A stretch of DNA of 64,000 nucleotides, taken from assembly GCF_047971185.1 (NCBI RefSeq), contig NZ_JBKDZH010000032.1, positions 1 to 64,000 of the forward strand, read 5' to 3'. This DNA comes from Kluyvera sp047971185. Its GTDB lineage: Bacteria; Pseudomonadota; Gammaproteobacteria; Enterobacterales; Enterobacteriaceae. Both the position numbers and the translations under genes were made by a program. Under the pieces are notes generated by a model. That model saw only the letters and a program-made list of their open reading frames with translations. It was not told the DNA's origin and did no database searches. Below are positions 54,452 through 62,466 of the stretch, in pieces (the stretch's first letter is position 1; each line of letters begins with the position of its first letter).

Positions 54452-54596
54452 TTTTCCCCTCACCCCGGCCCTCTCCCCAAAGGGGCGAGGGGACAGTTCG
54501 GCGCGGTTTGTCTCCCTGCCACCCAACATCCAGGGAAACAGAGCGGCGCGGGTTTTCTCCCTCTCCCTTCCAGGGAGAGGGCCGGGGTGTGGGTTA
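54452..54596. repeat. Dispersed inverted repeat (about 145 bp)
   Basis: Outer arms CCCCTCACCCCGGCCCTC (from 54456) and its near-exact complement (to 54593) enclose two smaller hairpins (CCCC-AAAG-GGGG near 54475; CCCTCTCCCT-TCC-AGGGAGAGGG near 54559-54582). This type of palindromic element is scattered through enteric and pseudomonad genomes. It lies between the NIPSNAP stop and the leader of the AraC gene. Confidence 0.75.
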
Positions 54597-54609
54597 TCGC
54601 CGCACTAAA

Positions 54610-54939
54610 CTATTCCGCCCGCGACGGCATCGCCGTCGCGCGAATCAGCCGCGTCTCCTGAGCGACAATATACGGCTCTGACGCTTGCAGATAGGCGGCG
54701 AAATCCGGATGCGCGTCGCGCAGCTGGCTGCGACGCTCGTACTCCGCCAGGCTCTCATAGCCCCACAGATGCACAAACTGATTCTGCGGCCCGACGAAGC
54801 TGGTGTAAAACCCCAGCGGGTTGCCCAGCGTCTCGCGCAAAACCGGCATCGCCAGGCGGTCGAACACCTCAATAAAGTCGTTCATTTTACGCAGGCGAAT
54901 GGTGTAAATACGATGGTCAATAATCGGCAGATGGATCAT
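54610..54939 (-). CDS. NIPSNAP family protein
   Basis: A 109-residue dimeric alpha-beta-barrel type protein (IIDHRIYTIRLRKMNDFIEVFDRLAMPVLRE; HLWGYESLAEYERRSQLRDAHPDFAAYL), the conserved NIPSNAP core. Bacterial members often sit in catabolic operons, with unknown roles. AGGAGG precedes the ATG at 54939, and it overlaps the OYE gene stop by four bases. Confidence 0.87.
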   Translation of the reverse strand: MIHLPIIDHRIYTIRLRKMNDFIEVFDRLAMPVLRETLGNPLGFYTSFVGPQNQFVHLWGYESLAEYERRSQLRDAHPDFAAYLQASEPYIVAQETRLIRATAMPSRAE

Positions 54940-56051
54940 TTGGCCTCCTGCGCACGGTGCGTCGGCCAGCCCAGCGGCCCAAAACGGTCGTACGGTTTTG
55001 GCCACGGCGCGCTTTCGCCCAGCGCAATCGCCGCGTGAATCGGCCAGTTGGGGTCGTCAAGCATCCCGCGGCCAATCGCCACCAGATCCGCCCGCCCTTC
55101 GCGCACGATCGCCTCCGCCTGTGGCGCTTCATAAACCAGCCCGACGGTAATCACCACCGCCTCCGGCAGCGCCTTTTTCACCGCTTCGGCAAACGGCACC
55201 ATATAGCCCGGCTGGTCGGCGTTGGGCGTCTGATTATAGATGTTATAGCCGCCGGAAACGTGGAGGTAATCATAGCCCAGCGCGTGCAGTTCGCGGGCAA
55301 ACTGTACCGCTTCGTCGAGCGACAGCCCGCCGTCGGCAAATTCGCCGCCGTTAAAGCGTACCCCCAGCGGGCGGGTTTTCGGCCACACCTCCCGCAGCGC
55401 GCGGGCGACCTGCAAGGGAAAGCGCATACGGTTTTGCGGGCTGCCGCCGTACTCATCCTCGCGCTGGTTGCTAAGCGGCGAGAGGAACTGGTTCAGCAGA
55501 TAGCCATTCGCCGCGTGCAGTTCGATAAAATCCACCCCGGCGTTCAAAGCCCGCTGTGCGGCGTCAACGAAGCCCTGAGTAATGCGCGCCATTCCGGCTT
55601 CGTCCAGCACCTGCGGGACGCGCCAGCCGGGCTTGTAAGCGATAGCCGAAGGCGCCACCGTCGGCCAGCCGCCCTCGTCATCGGCCAGCGAGGCGCCCTG
55701 ATTGCGCCACGGCGCATTAGTGCCCGCCTTACGCCCGGCGTGGTTGAGCTGGACGCCAATCGGCGTGTTGCTGTAGGTGCGGATATCGGCCAGCAGCGTT
55801 TGCAGCGCCTGCGCCTGTTCGCGGTTCCACAGCCCGAGACAGTGCGGCGTAATGCGCCCGTCCGCCGTCACGCCGTTCGCTTCACAAATCACCATCCCGG
55901 CCCCGGAGATGGCCAGGCCGCCAATATGCTGCGCGTGCCAGGGGGTGACGATGCCGTCCGCCTGCGCCGAGTATTGCGACATAGGCGGGACAACGATGCG
56001 ATTGGCCAGCGTCAGCGGGCCGACCTGTAGTGGGCTAAAAAGTGTCGACAT
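54936..56051 (-). CDS. Old Yellow Enzyme family NADH:flavin oxidoreductase
   Basis: A 371-residue FMN TIM-barrel of the YqjM/XenA-like group (IVVPPMSQYSA; QLNHAGRKAG; DFIELHAANGYLLNQFLSPLSNQREDEYGGS; VGLVY; RADLVAIGRGML). It reduces activated C=C bonds; the proton donor and substrate His pair appears in IELHAANGYL. It is the second gene of a leftward trio (KstD-like, OYE, NIPSNAP). Confidence 0.9.
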   Translation of the reverse strand: MSTLFSPLQVGPLTLANRIVVPPMSQYSAQADGIVTPWHAQHIGGLAISGAGMVICEANGVTADGRITPHCLGLWNREQAQALQTLLADIRTYSNTPIGVQLNHAGRKAGTNAPWRNQGASLADDEGGWPTVAPSAIAYKPGWRVPQVLDEAGMARITQGFVDAAQRALNAGVDFIELHAANGYLLNQFLSPLSNQREDEYGGSPQNRMRFPLQVARALREVWPKTRPLGVRFNGGEFADGGLSLDEAVQFARELHALGYDYLHVSGGYNIYNQTPNADQPGYMVPFAEAVKKALPEAVVITVGLVYEAPQAEAIVREGRADLVAIGRGMLDDPNWPIHAAIALGESAPWPKPYDRFGPLGWPTHRAQEAK

Positions 56052-56065
56052 AGTGTTCTCCTGAT

Positions 56066-57802
56066 TTATGAGGCTTCGCGGTCCGGCCGCAGCGCCGTTT
56101 CACCGCGCGCGGCCATGCTGCGGGCGGCGATATAGCCAAAGGTGGCCGCCGGGCCAAGGGTGATCCCCGCGCCGGGGTAGCTGCCGCCCATCATGCTGGC
56201 CATTTCGTTACCGGCGGCATACAGGCCGGGAATCGGCAGCCCCTGGTTATCCAGCACCCGCGCTTCAGCGTCGGTTTTCAGGCCGTGGAAGGTGCCGAGG
56301 TCGCCCATATACAGCTTCACGGCATAAAACGGCCCCTGCTCAATGGGGGCGACGCAGGGGTTAGGTTGATGACTGGCGTCGCCGAGATAGCGGTTATAGG
56401 CCGACACGCCGCGGCCAAACTGCGAATCTTTGCCCAGGCGGGCATCGGCGTTGTAGTGGCTCACGGTCTCTTCCAGCGCCGCCGTCGGGACGCCCATTTT
56501 TTGCGCCAGCTCTGCCAGCGTTTTTCCTTCGACCAGATAGCCGTTTTTCAGATACAGCGAGACGGGGAGCGGCGCGGGTTTGGCAAATCCCATGCCGTAC
56601 TTGCGCAGCGCGCGGCGGTCGCAGATTTGCCAGGCGAAGGTTTCGTTGTCGTCACGGCAGGTTTCAATCATCGCGATACCGACGTCATGGTAGGAATCCG
56701 CTTCGTTGCAAAAGCGCACGCCGTGGCGGTTGATCATGATAAAGCCGGGCTTGTAGCGGTCGACGAGGTGCGGGAAGACATACTCCCGGCGGCCAATCTG
56801 CACTTTTGACGCTGGGATCCACGCCGCGCCGTTGGCATAGCTGTCGTCAAAGCGCGCGCCGATCCGCTCGGCCATGGCGATGCCGTCGCCGGTATCGACG
56901 CCGGGCGGCGTCGGCGAGAGCTGAATGCCGCCGCGCCGCACGTGCGGGTAGAGTTTTTTCAGCCGCGCGTCATCGCGGGCAAAACCGCCGGATGCCAGCA
57001 CCACTCCGCGCCGGGCGTACAGCTTAACCCGCTCGCCGTTCAGCTCTACCTCCACGCCGCGCACCACGCCGCGCTCGACGATCAGATCTTTCGCCGCCAC
57101 CCCGGTGTGAATCGGGATGCCCAGATCCCGCGCCGAACAGGCCAACCGCGCCACCACCGCGTTGCCGCCGTTGGCGGTAATCCCGCGCCCGTAGCGGGCC
57201 ACCTCCAGCAGATGGCGGCTCAGGCGCTTCACGACGTAGGCGAACGATTTCAGCGAGCGGGTGGCGTTAAAGAAGTGCTTCAGGTCATTGTTCGATGAGC
57301 TGAACATCATCCCCATAAAGGTGATGGTACGCAGCGGTTTACGCAGGCGCGGCATCGCGTCGCCCAGCGCGCGGATATCAAACGCCTCGGGCACCACGGA
57401 GCGGCCGCGCATCACGCCGCCGGGGGCGTCGGGATGGTAGTCAGGGTATTGATACAGCGTGCAGCGAAAGCGGGTGTTTTCTTCGAAAAAGCGCAGCATT
57501 TCCGGGCCGTTTTTCAGGAAGGCATCCACCACCTCCGGGCGAAAACTCTCACCGGCCTCGCTTTGCAGGTAGGTACGCGCCGCCGCCTGGCTGTCGTCGA
57601 TGCCCTGCTGGCGCGCCAGATGGTTATCGGGGATCCACAGCACGCCGCCGGAAAACGCGGTCGTACCGCCAAAGACCCGGTCTTTTTCAATAACCTGGAC
57701 GTCCAGCCCATTCAGGCCCGCGGTCACCGCGGCGGATAGCCCGCCAACGCCGCTGCCAATCACCAGCACGTCGCACTCGCGGGCGGGAAGTTCTACAGCC
57801 AT
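56066..57802 (-). CDS. KstD-like FAD-dependent oxidoreductase
   Basis: A 578-residue FAD_binding_2 flavoprotein. The dinucleotide motif VIGSGVGGLSAAVTAGLNGL is followed by GGTTAFSGGVLWIPDN, LASGGFARDDARL and the C-terminal NEMASMMGGSYPGAGITLGPAATFGYIAA. This last block is typical of 3-ketosteroid delta-1-dehydrogenases and related enone-forming enzymes, so it may introduce a double bond next to a ketone. GAGG precedes the ATG at 57802. It is the first gene of the leftward trio and divergent from an AraC gene. Confidence 0.85.
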   Translation of the reverse strand: MAVELPARECDVLVIGSGVGGLSAAVTAGLNGLDVQVIEKDRVFGGTTAFSGGVLWIPDNHLARQQGIDDSQAAARTYLQSEAGESFRPEVVDAFLKNGPEMLRFFEENTRFRCTLYQYPDYHPDAPGGVMRGRSVVPEAFDIRALGDAMPRLRKPLRTITFMGMMFSSSNNDLKHFFNATRSLKSFAYVVKRLSRHLLEVARYGRGITANGGNAVVARLACSARDLGIPIHTGVAAKDLIVERGVVRGVEVELNGERVKLYARRGVVLASGGFARDDARLKKLYPHVRRGGIQLSPTPPGVDTGDGIAMAERIGARFDDSYANGAAWIPASKVQIGRREYVFPHLVDRYKPGFIMINRHGVRFCNEADSYHDVGIAMIETCRDDNETFAWQICDRRALRKYGMGFAKPAPLPVSLYLKNGYLVEGKTLAELAQKMGVPTAALEETVSHYNADARLGKDSQFGRGVSAYNRYLGDASHQPNPCVAPIEQGPFYAVKLYMGDLGTFHGLKTDAEARVLDNQGLPIPGLYAAGNEMASMMGGSYPGAGITLGPAATFGYIAARSMAARGETALRPDREAS

Positions 57803-58113
57803 AGGGTACCTCGCAGATGAAGGATTTTTATTATTTTGCGCATGTTAAAAAAACGTTACATGTGCATTTTTCACAGCTCACAGGGGAAAAAGAAGGCCTC
57901 TTTCACACCAAAACCTGCACTTTTCGACAATTGCGAAGAACTGTGTTCTGGCGCAAATTTTTGCCTTCAGCGCTATAGAGAAGCGTCGGTTATCCACCCC
58001 GTTCAGATCACAAGATTGACAACACGCCCTTGCGTCGCTGCGCGTTTTATCGCCGAATCAGCGCTTATCTCTGCCACCGGAGCACTGCACCATGACAGGA
58101 CAAAACCGGCATC
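57803..58113. promoter_or_regulatory. Divergent region, KstD-like gene / AraC regulator
   Basis: 311 bp without a gene. ACAGGACAAAACCGGCATC (58095-58113) directly precedes the AraC start codon and is identical to a motif upstream of the P450 gene (61875-61893). A looser copy, CAAAACCTGCAC, lies at 57909-57920 nearer the KstD-like gene. These are candidate AraC sites. Confidence 0.5.
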
Positions 58114-59019
58114 ATGACCGCTAACGCCGCCCGCAAAACCCTGCCCAGCTATGCGCTTTACGGCGCGCAGGCCGCCGTCGACAGCGTGCACCACGAGCGC
58201 ATTCCCTCTCGCGCCAGCCGCTTTGGCTTTGAGATTGAGCCGCACTATCACGACGCGCTGATCCAGGTGCTGTACCTGACCCACGGCGGCGGTGAAACCT
58301 CGATCGACGGTCAGATCTGGCGGTTCGACGCGCCCTGTCTGATCGTGGTCCCCGCCCGTTCGGTGCACGGCTTTCGCTTCCGTAATGACGTCGACGGCCA
58401 CGTCATTACCACCGCGCAGTCGGCCATTGAATCCATCGCCATGACCGCCGCCCCCGAACTGCTGACGGTGATCCGCACCCCGGCGGTGCTGACCGTTGAC
58501 CCACACAGCCGTCGCGGCGGCCCGCTGGAGGCGCTGTTCGACGCCATTGGTCGCGAGGCCGAGCACCCGGAGCGCTGGCAGTACACCGCCGGGCTGGCGC
58601 TGACCATCGCGCTACTGGTGCAGATTGCCCGCCAGAGCGAGCAGGCGCGGCTGGCGGGTAACCCTGCCCGCGCCGCCCTCGTCGCGCGCATTGAGCGTTT
58701 CCGCCTGCTGCTTGACGAGCGCTGCCGCACCCGCCAGCCGGTCGCCCGCTATGCCGATGCGATGGGCATCTCCGCCGGTCAGCTCACCCGCATCTGTCGC
58801 GAGGCGTTCGGCATTTCGGCGATTGAGGCCATCGACCGCCGCGCCGTACACGAAGCCCGTCGGCTGCTGGTTTACTCGACCCTCAGCGTGAAGCAAATTG
58901 CCCGCGAGCTGGGCTTTCGCGACGAAGCCTACTTTGGCCGTTTCTTCCGTAAGCAAACCGGACAGCCGCCCACCGAATACCGTCTTCAGGAGCAGGGCCG
59001 CCTGTCGCACCGCGCTTAA
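58114..59019 (+). CDS. AraC-family regulator (HpaA/PobR-like)
   Basis: A 301-residue regulator: cupin sensor (FEIEPHYHDALIQVLYLTHGGGETSIDG, about residues 37-65) and C-terminal AraC DNA-binding domain (PVARYADAMGISAGQLTRICREAFG; SVKQIARELGFRDEAYFGRFFRKQTGQPPTEYR). It is flanked by the leftward KstD-like operon (divergent) and the P450 gene (convergent, four-base stop overlap). The shared 19-bp motif makes it the likely regulator of both. Confidence 0.87.
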   Translation: MTANAARKTLPSYALYGAQAAVDSVHHERIPSRASRFGFEIEPHYHDALIQVLYLTHGGGETSIDGQIWRFDAPCLIVVPARSVHGFRFRNDVDGHVITTAQSAIESIAMTAAPELLTVIRTPAVLTVDPHSRRGGPLEALFDAIGREAEHPERWQYTAGLALTIALLVQIARQSEQARLAGNPARAALVARIERFRLLLDERCRTRQPVARYADAMGISAGQLTRICREAFGISAIEAIDRRAVHEARRLLVYSTLSVKQIARELGFRDEAYFGRFFRKQTGQPPTEYRLQEQGRLSHRA

Positions 59020-61166
59020 TCCGCCCGTGCGCGCATCTGCACAAACAGATGCTCCGGGCCGGAGTTGGTGAGATTATTGCCGCGCACGTACTGGATGGGA
59101 CGCGCCGGGTCGAGGCGGATATCGCCCACTTTGCGCGCCACCAGCTTTGCGGCGATCAGCGTTTCGAGCTTCGCCAGCGGCTGGCCAAGGCATTTGTGAA
59201 TGCCGTTGCCAAAGCCCAGATGGCCGCTGGAATCGCGGTCAATATCGAAGGTTTCGCCATTGGTAAACTTGCGGCTATCGCGGTTCGCTGCCGACAGCAA
59301 CAGGCGGATCACCGCCCCTTTCGGGATCTCGACGCCCGCCACCGTAGTGGCCTCGGTGGTGATACGGCTGACGCGCTGGACGGTACCGCGATAGCGCGCC
59401 ACCTCCTCGACGAAACGGTCGGTATCCTCGACGTTGTCGCGCAGGCGCGCCACCAGCTGCGGCTGTTCGGCGAACATGCGGAAGGCGTTAGCCACCAGAA
59501 TGGTGGTGGTATCGTGCCCGGCGATAAAGACGAATGCGCACAGCTCTTTGGCCTCTTTCTCCGACAGCAGCCCCTCCTTCCACATGCGCGCGATATGGCC
59601 GCCAATCGACTGACTGTTGCTGAGATACAGCCGTTCCATCGCCGCTTTCAGGTAGGCGAAAAAGGCCATAGCGCTCTGTTCATCGGTGCCGGTGCCGGGA
59701 GCGTTACGCGCCAGACGGCCGAAGTAGCTGAAGGTTTCATCAGACCAGAACTTCATTTTCTCTTCGTCCTCGTTCGGCACGTCGATCAGCGTCGAAATGG
59801 TGGCAATGCTCAGCGGAATGGCAAAATCTTCCACCACATCGCCGCCGCCGTTGGCGAGCATCTGGTCAAGGAGCGCCTCGGCGCGGCGTTCAATTTCGGG
59901 AATAAACGGCTCTAACGACAGCGGCATAAACGACGGCTGCGCCACTTTGCGCAGACGGGTATGACCCGGGGCGTCGAACAGCGTGAGGAAGGTCAGCGGC
60001 GGCGGGCTGACCACCTCCGAGGAGAACAGTTTCGGATTACGGATCGCCTGATACACATCGTCGTAGCGCGAGAGAAACCAGACGTCGGTGGTCGCCGACT
60101 GGCAGCGCAGCACCGGCGCGTGTTCGCGCATCCAGCGATAGTGCTCGTACGGGTCGCCCTGAGAGCCATCGTCCACCACCTTGAACGGCTCCAGCCCCGG
60201 CGGCCACGCCAGCTCATGGGAGTACGGCGGCAGCGACGGTTGCAGGTCGTGGAACGGGCAGCGCGGCGCTTCCGGCTCCGGCGGCGCGGCAAGCGGTGGC
60301 GCGACGGCAGGCGCCGCCTTCAGCGCCAGCGCCCGGCTCATGGTGGTGCGTGAATGCTGCGCGTGCTGGGCCAGCACATCGCGGGCGGCGTTGAGGTCGC
60401 CATATTCGAAGGCCGACACCAGATCGCGATGCTGCTGCACGATGTCGCCGACGATCTCCACGCTGGCGGTCAGCGCGCGGTCGATGTAGTCCTGCACCGC
60501 GAGCTGGGCGTACAGCGCAATCAATTGAGCGTTGCGGGTGGCCTCAATCAGGAACCGATGGAACGCGTGATTGGCCTCGGCGTAGCGCGCCACGTCGAGG
60601 AAGCGCCCCCCGGAGACAAACGTGGCCGTCGCCTCTGCCAGCCGGCGGAAAGCGATGAGCTGTTCGCCAGAGAGACGCCCCATGGTGAGCTGCACCGCGC
60701 CCAGCTCCAGCGCCAGCCGCAGGTCGAACGCGTCGTCGACATCCGCTGCCGATATCGGCGCTTCCCCGCCCTGCACCGTCGGCACCGCTCCGGCAAATTT
60801 TTCGTAGTAGAAGTTGCGCGGCGTCAGCCCTTCGGCATCCAGATAGCCGCGCACCGCATCAACCATCGGCGGCGGCCCGCACAGGTACACGTCGGCATCG
60901 CCGCCGTTGAGCAGGCGGGCATCGATATGTTGGGTCACGTAACCTTTGTGCGGATAGCCGCTTTGCGGGTCGGCGACGGTACAGCGGTAGCTGAAGTTCG
61001 GCAGCCGACGGACAAAATCATCGAGCACGTCAATCGCCACGATATCCTCATCGCGGGTGACGCCAAAAATCAGATGTACCGGCTGGTGCGTCACGGCATC
61101 ATCAGCCAGTTTTGCCAGCATCGACAGGAACGGCGCCAGCCCGGTGCCGCCCGCGAGGAATAACAC
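59016..61166 (-). CDS. NAD domain-FCD-cytochrome P450 (3' part of the fusion)
   Basis: A 716-residue frame, opening at GTG without a ribosome site. Residues 1-125: NAD(P) domain of a BenC-type reductase (LAGGTGLAPFLSM, YLCGPPPMVDAV, FYYEKF). Residues 148-272: FCD domain (LRLALELGAVQL, YAEANHAFHRFL, HRDLVSAFEYGD); three metal-type His remain (203, 246, 268) but the usual Asp is Asn199. Residues about 305-716: P450 with I-helix AGHDTT, ExxR as EVAR, and heme loop FGNGIHKCLG (Cys659). Reductase-first order is the reverse of P450 BM3 and P450RhF. The substrate is unknown. Confidence 0.85.
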   Translation of the reverse strand: MLFLAGGTGLAPFLSMLAKLADDAVTHQPVHLIFGVTRDEDIVAIDVLDDFVRRLPNFSYRCTVADPQSGYPHKGYVTQHIDARLLNGGDADVYLCGPPPMVDAVRGYLDAEGLTPRNFYYEKFAGAVPTVQGGEAPISAADVDDAFDLRLALELGAVQLTMGRLSGEQLIAFRRLAEATATFVSGGRFLDVARYAEANHAFHRFLIEATRNAQLIALYAQLAVQDYIDRALTASVEIVGDIVQQHRDLVSAFEYGDLNAARDVLAQHAQHSRTTMSRALALKAAPAVAPPLAAPPEPEAPRCPFHDLQPSLPPYSHELAWPPGLEPFKVVDDGSQGDPYEHYRWMREHAPVLRCQSATTDVWFLSRYDDVYQAIRNPKLFSSEVVSPPPLTFLTLFDAPGHTRLRKVAQPSFMPLSLEPFIPEIERRAEALLDQMLANGGGDVVEDFAIPLSIATISTLIDVPNEDEEKMKFWSDETFSYFGRLARNAPGTGTDEQSAMAFFAYLKAAMERLYLSNSQSIGGHIARMWKEGLLSEKEAKELCAFVFIAGHDTTTILVANAFRMFAEQPQLVARLRDNVEDTDRFVEEVARYRGTVQRVSRITTEATTVAGVEIPKGAVIRLLLSAANRDSRKFTNGETFDIDRDSSGHLGFGNGIHKCLGQPLAKLETLIAAKLVARKVGDIRLDPARPIQYVRGNNLTNSGPEHLFVQMRARAD

Positions 61167-61174
61167 CGGGCGCG

Positions 61175-61780
61175 CTATCGGGCGCAGGTAGAAGCTGCCC
61201 AGCGGCCCCCGAAAGGCGATGGCGTCGCCCGGGCGGGCTCGCTCAGCCAGCCGGACATCAGCCCCTGCGGCACGTTGCGCACCACGAACGACACTTCGCT
61301 CTCCGCCGGGCCAGAGCTGAACGAGTACGAGCGCGTCTGGTCGCTGCCGGGCACCTGGACATTCACGTACTGCCCGGGCTGGAAGCGCAGCGCCTGGCGA
61401 TCGTCGAGGGCGATGGAGAAGGTCAAGGTCGTGGGCGACAGCGCGCGGCTGGCGGTGATATGCCCGTGGAAGGTGCCCACGTCCGCGGCGTCGGAGGCGG
61501 CGGCAATCTCCACCACGCAGTCGCTGACCGGGCGCATCTGGCAGGTCAGTACCCTTCCGGCACCGGCTTCTTCGGCCGAGAGCGCATCATCCACGTAGTC
61601 GCCGTGCTGATATTCGCCGGACGCACAGGTGGCTTTGCAGGTGCCGCACACGCCGTCGCGGCAGTCGAGCGGAATGCTGATTCTGGCGCGCAGCGCGGCG
61701 TCGGCGACGGACTCACCGGCACGGCAGTCGATCGTCTGCATCGCCCCGTCTTCAAAACGAAGGGTAATTTGATGACTCAT
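61175..61780 (-). CDS. [2Fe-2S]/FAD domains of the reductase (5' part of the fusion)
   Basis: A 201-residue frame. Residues 1-95: plant-type ferredoxin with CRDGVCGTC and LTCQM supplying the four cluster cysteines. Residues 105-180: FAD-binding barrel with RSYSFSS. After about residue 180 the frame is shifted and the last twenty residues are nonsense up to the stop. BenC of benzoate dioxygenase has the same domain order, so this is the start of a class IB-type electron chain. GGAGG ten bases before the ATG gives the start of the whole fusion. Confidence 0.85.
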   Translation of the reverse strand: MSHQITLRFEDGAMQTIDCRAGESVADAALRARISIPLDCRDGVCGTCKATCASGEYQHGDYVDDALSAEEAGAGRVLTCQMRPVSDCVVEIAAASDAADVGTFHGHITASRALSPTTLTFSIALDDRQALRFQPGQYVNVQVPGSDQTRSYSFSSGPAESEVSFVVRNVPQGLMSGWLSEPARATPSPFGGRWAASTCAR

Positions 61781-61837
61781 CTCTTCTCATCCTCCAGGCA
61801 GTTGCGGTCGGAAAATCCGATGCTTCATCAAATGCTG

Positions 61838-61893
61838 GATGCCGTTTTGACACAACGGACAGAGATAGCATTAAACAGGACAAAACCGGCATC
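61838..61893. promoter_or_regulatory. Inverted-repeat operator candidate of the P450 gene
   Basis: GATGCCGTTTTG (61838-61849) faces CAAAACCGGCATC (61881-61893), an inverted repeat with one extra base in the right arm and 31 bp between. The right arm is part of the 19-bp sequence ACAGGACAAAACCGGCATC, repeated exactly before the AraC gene at 58095-58113. Its position, 58 to 113 bp before the P450 fusion start, suits activator binding. Confidence 0.6.
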
Positions 61894-62028
61894 TGGCCGG
61901 GTTAGCGGGGGCGATCACATTTATGCCGAAGGAAAAACGGGGGTATACCCATGAAATAAGAGAGGTTATTCATTCCGGACGATAAGGTGGAACTAAGCTA
62001 TACGCCAGTGAAATAAGTCGATAAGAGG

Positions 62029-62054
62029 CCGGGTTGGCATGCTGACCCGGTTTT
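62029..62054 (+). terminator. Orphan terminator-like hairpin
   Basis: CCGGGT (62029-62034) pairs with ACCCGG (62045-62050), followed by TTTT. No protein gene on the plus strand ends just before it, so it may belong to a short non-coding transcript or be a relic. Confidence 0.35.
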
Positions 62055-62378
62055 GCTGCCGCCTATTTCGCATTGCAGACCTTTATTTTCTTCAAACCCA
62101 TCATAATTAATAGGTATACACGCCACCCCTTTTGCGTTAAAAAAACGCCCGCACATGTTAAAAAAAATGGAGCCAAATGGAAATAAAGAAATAAATTAGT
62201 TAAACACTCCTGAATTTAGGATAAATAAAACAAATTTATTTATCGAACTAAATATTTATCATCAATTGAACTGCCACCGTTAATGTTAATTATGTTGCCT
62301 ATATTTAGATACCCGTCAAAAAATATAAACCCCATCTCCCATATTCGTTTTACTCGATACACAAACGATGTTATATCC

Positions 62379-62405
62379 TGAGATGATTTATCACGCATCA
62401 TCTCA
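62379..62405. promoter_or_regulatory. Inverted repeat upstream of the lipoprotein gene
   Basis: TGAGATGAT (62379-62387) and ATCATCTCA (62397-62405) form a perfect 9-bp inverted repeat with a 9-bp spacer, about 60 bp before the start codon. It is a plausible operator; the regulator is unknown. Confidence 0.4.
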
Positions 62406-62466
62406 TTGCATGTAATCTCTACTGGCATATAACAAAACAAATAGTGATATTTGATAGGAAATCAGT

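Larger units (their letters stand above)
59016..61780 (-). pseudogene. Frameshifted reductase-FCD-P450 fusion gene (whole locus)
   Basis: Two abutting reading frames together encode one chain of about 921 residues: plant-type [2Fe-2S] domain, BenC-like FAD and NAD(P) reductase domains, a GntR-type FCD domain, a linker, and a bacterial cytochrome P450. A net one-base loss near 61238 breaks the frame inside the reductase: the upstream frame runs on to a stop at 61175, while the intact sense (DAIAFRGPLGSFYLRP) lies in the next frame and joins LFLAGGTGLAPFL. All domain motifs on both sides are intact, so the lesion is recent or a sequencing slip in the GC run 61226-61240. The two pieces are listed separately. 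Confidence 0.8.
61781..62466. promoter_or_regulatory. Long intergenic region upstream of the P450 and lipoprotein genes
   Basis: 686 bp without a convincing gene. It holds the P450 promoter with an inverted repeat (61838-61893), a 10-bp palindrome GGGTATACCC (61941-61950), a terminator-like hairpin (62029-62054), an AT-rich stretch (62100-62340) and an inverted repeat before the lipoprotein gene (62379-62405). Confidence 0.45.

Noticed and set aside
54452..54596. Insertion sequence or MITE with target duplication
   Set aside because: No flanking direct repeats seen; the element fits a dispersed extragenic palindrome.
54957..56030. Rightward 357-codon frame over the Old Yellow Enzyme gene
   Set aside because: Arg/His-rich antisense frame over a gene with full OYE motifs.
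61175..61240. Programmed frameshift in the P450 fusion
   Set aside because: No recognisable slippery heptamer, stem-loop spacing or SD-like stimulator was found; mutation or sequencing slip is simpler.
62240..62440. Leftward 66-codon frame in the AT-rich gap
   Set aside because: No ribosome site, no family, low-complexity composition; the region is better explained as regulatory DNA.
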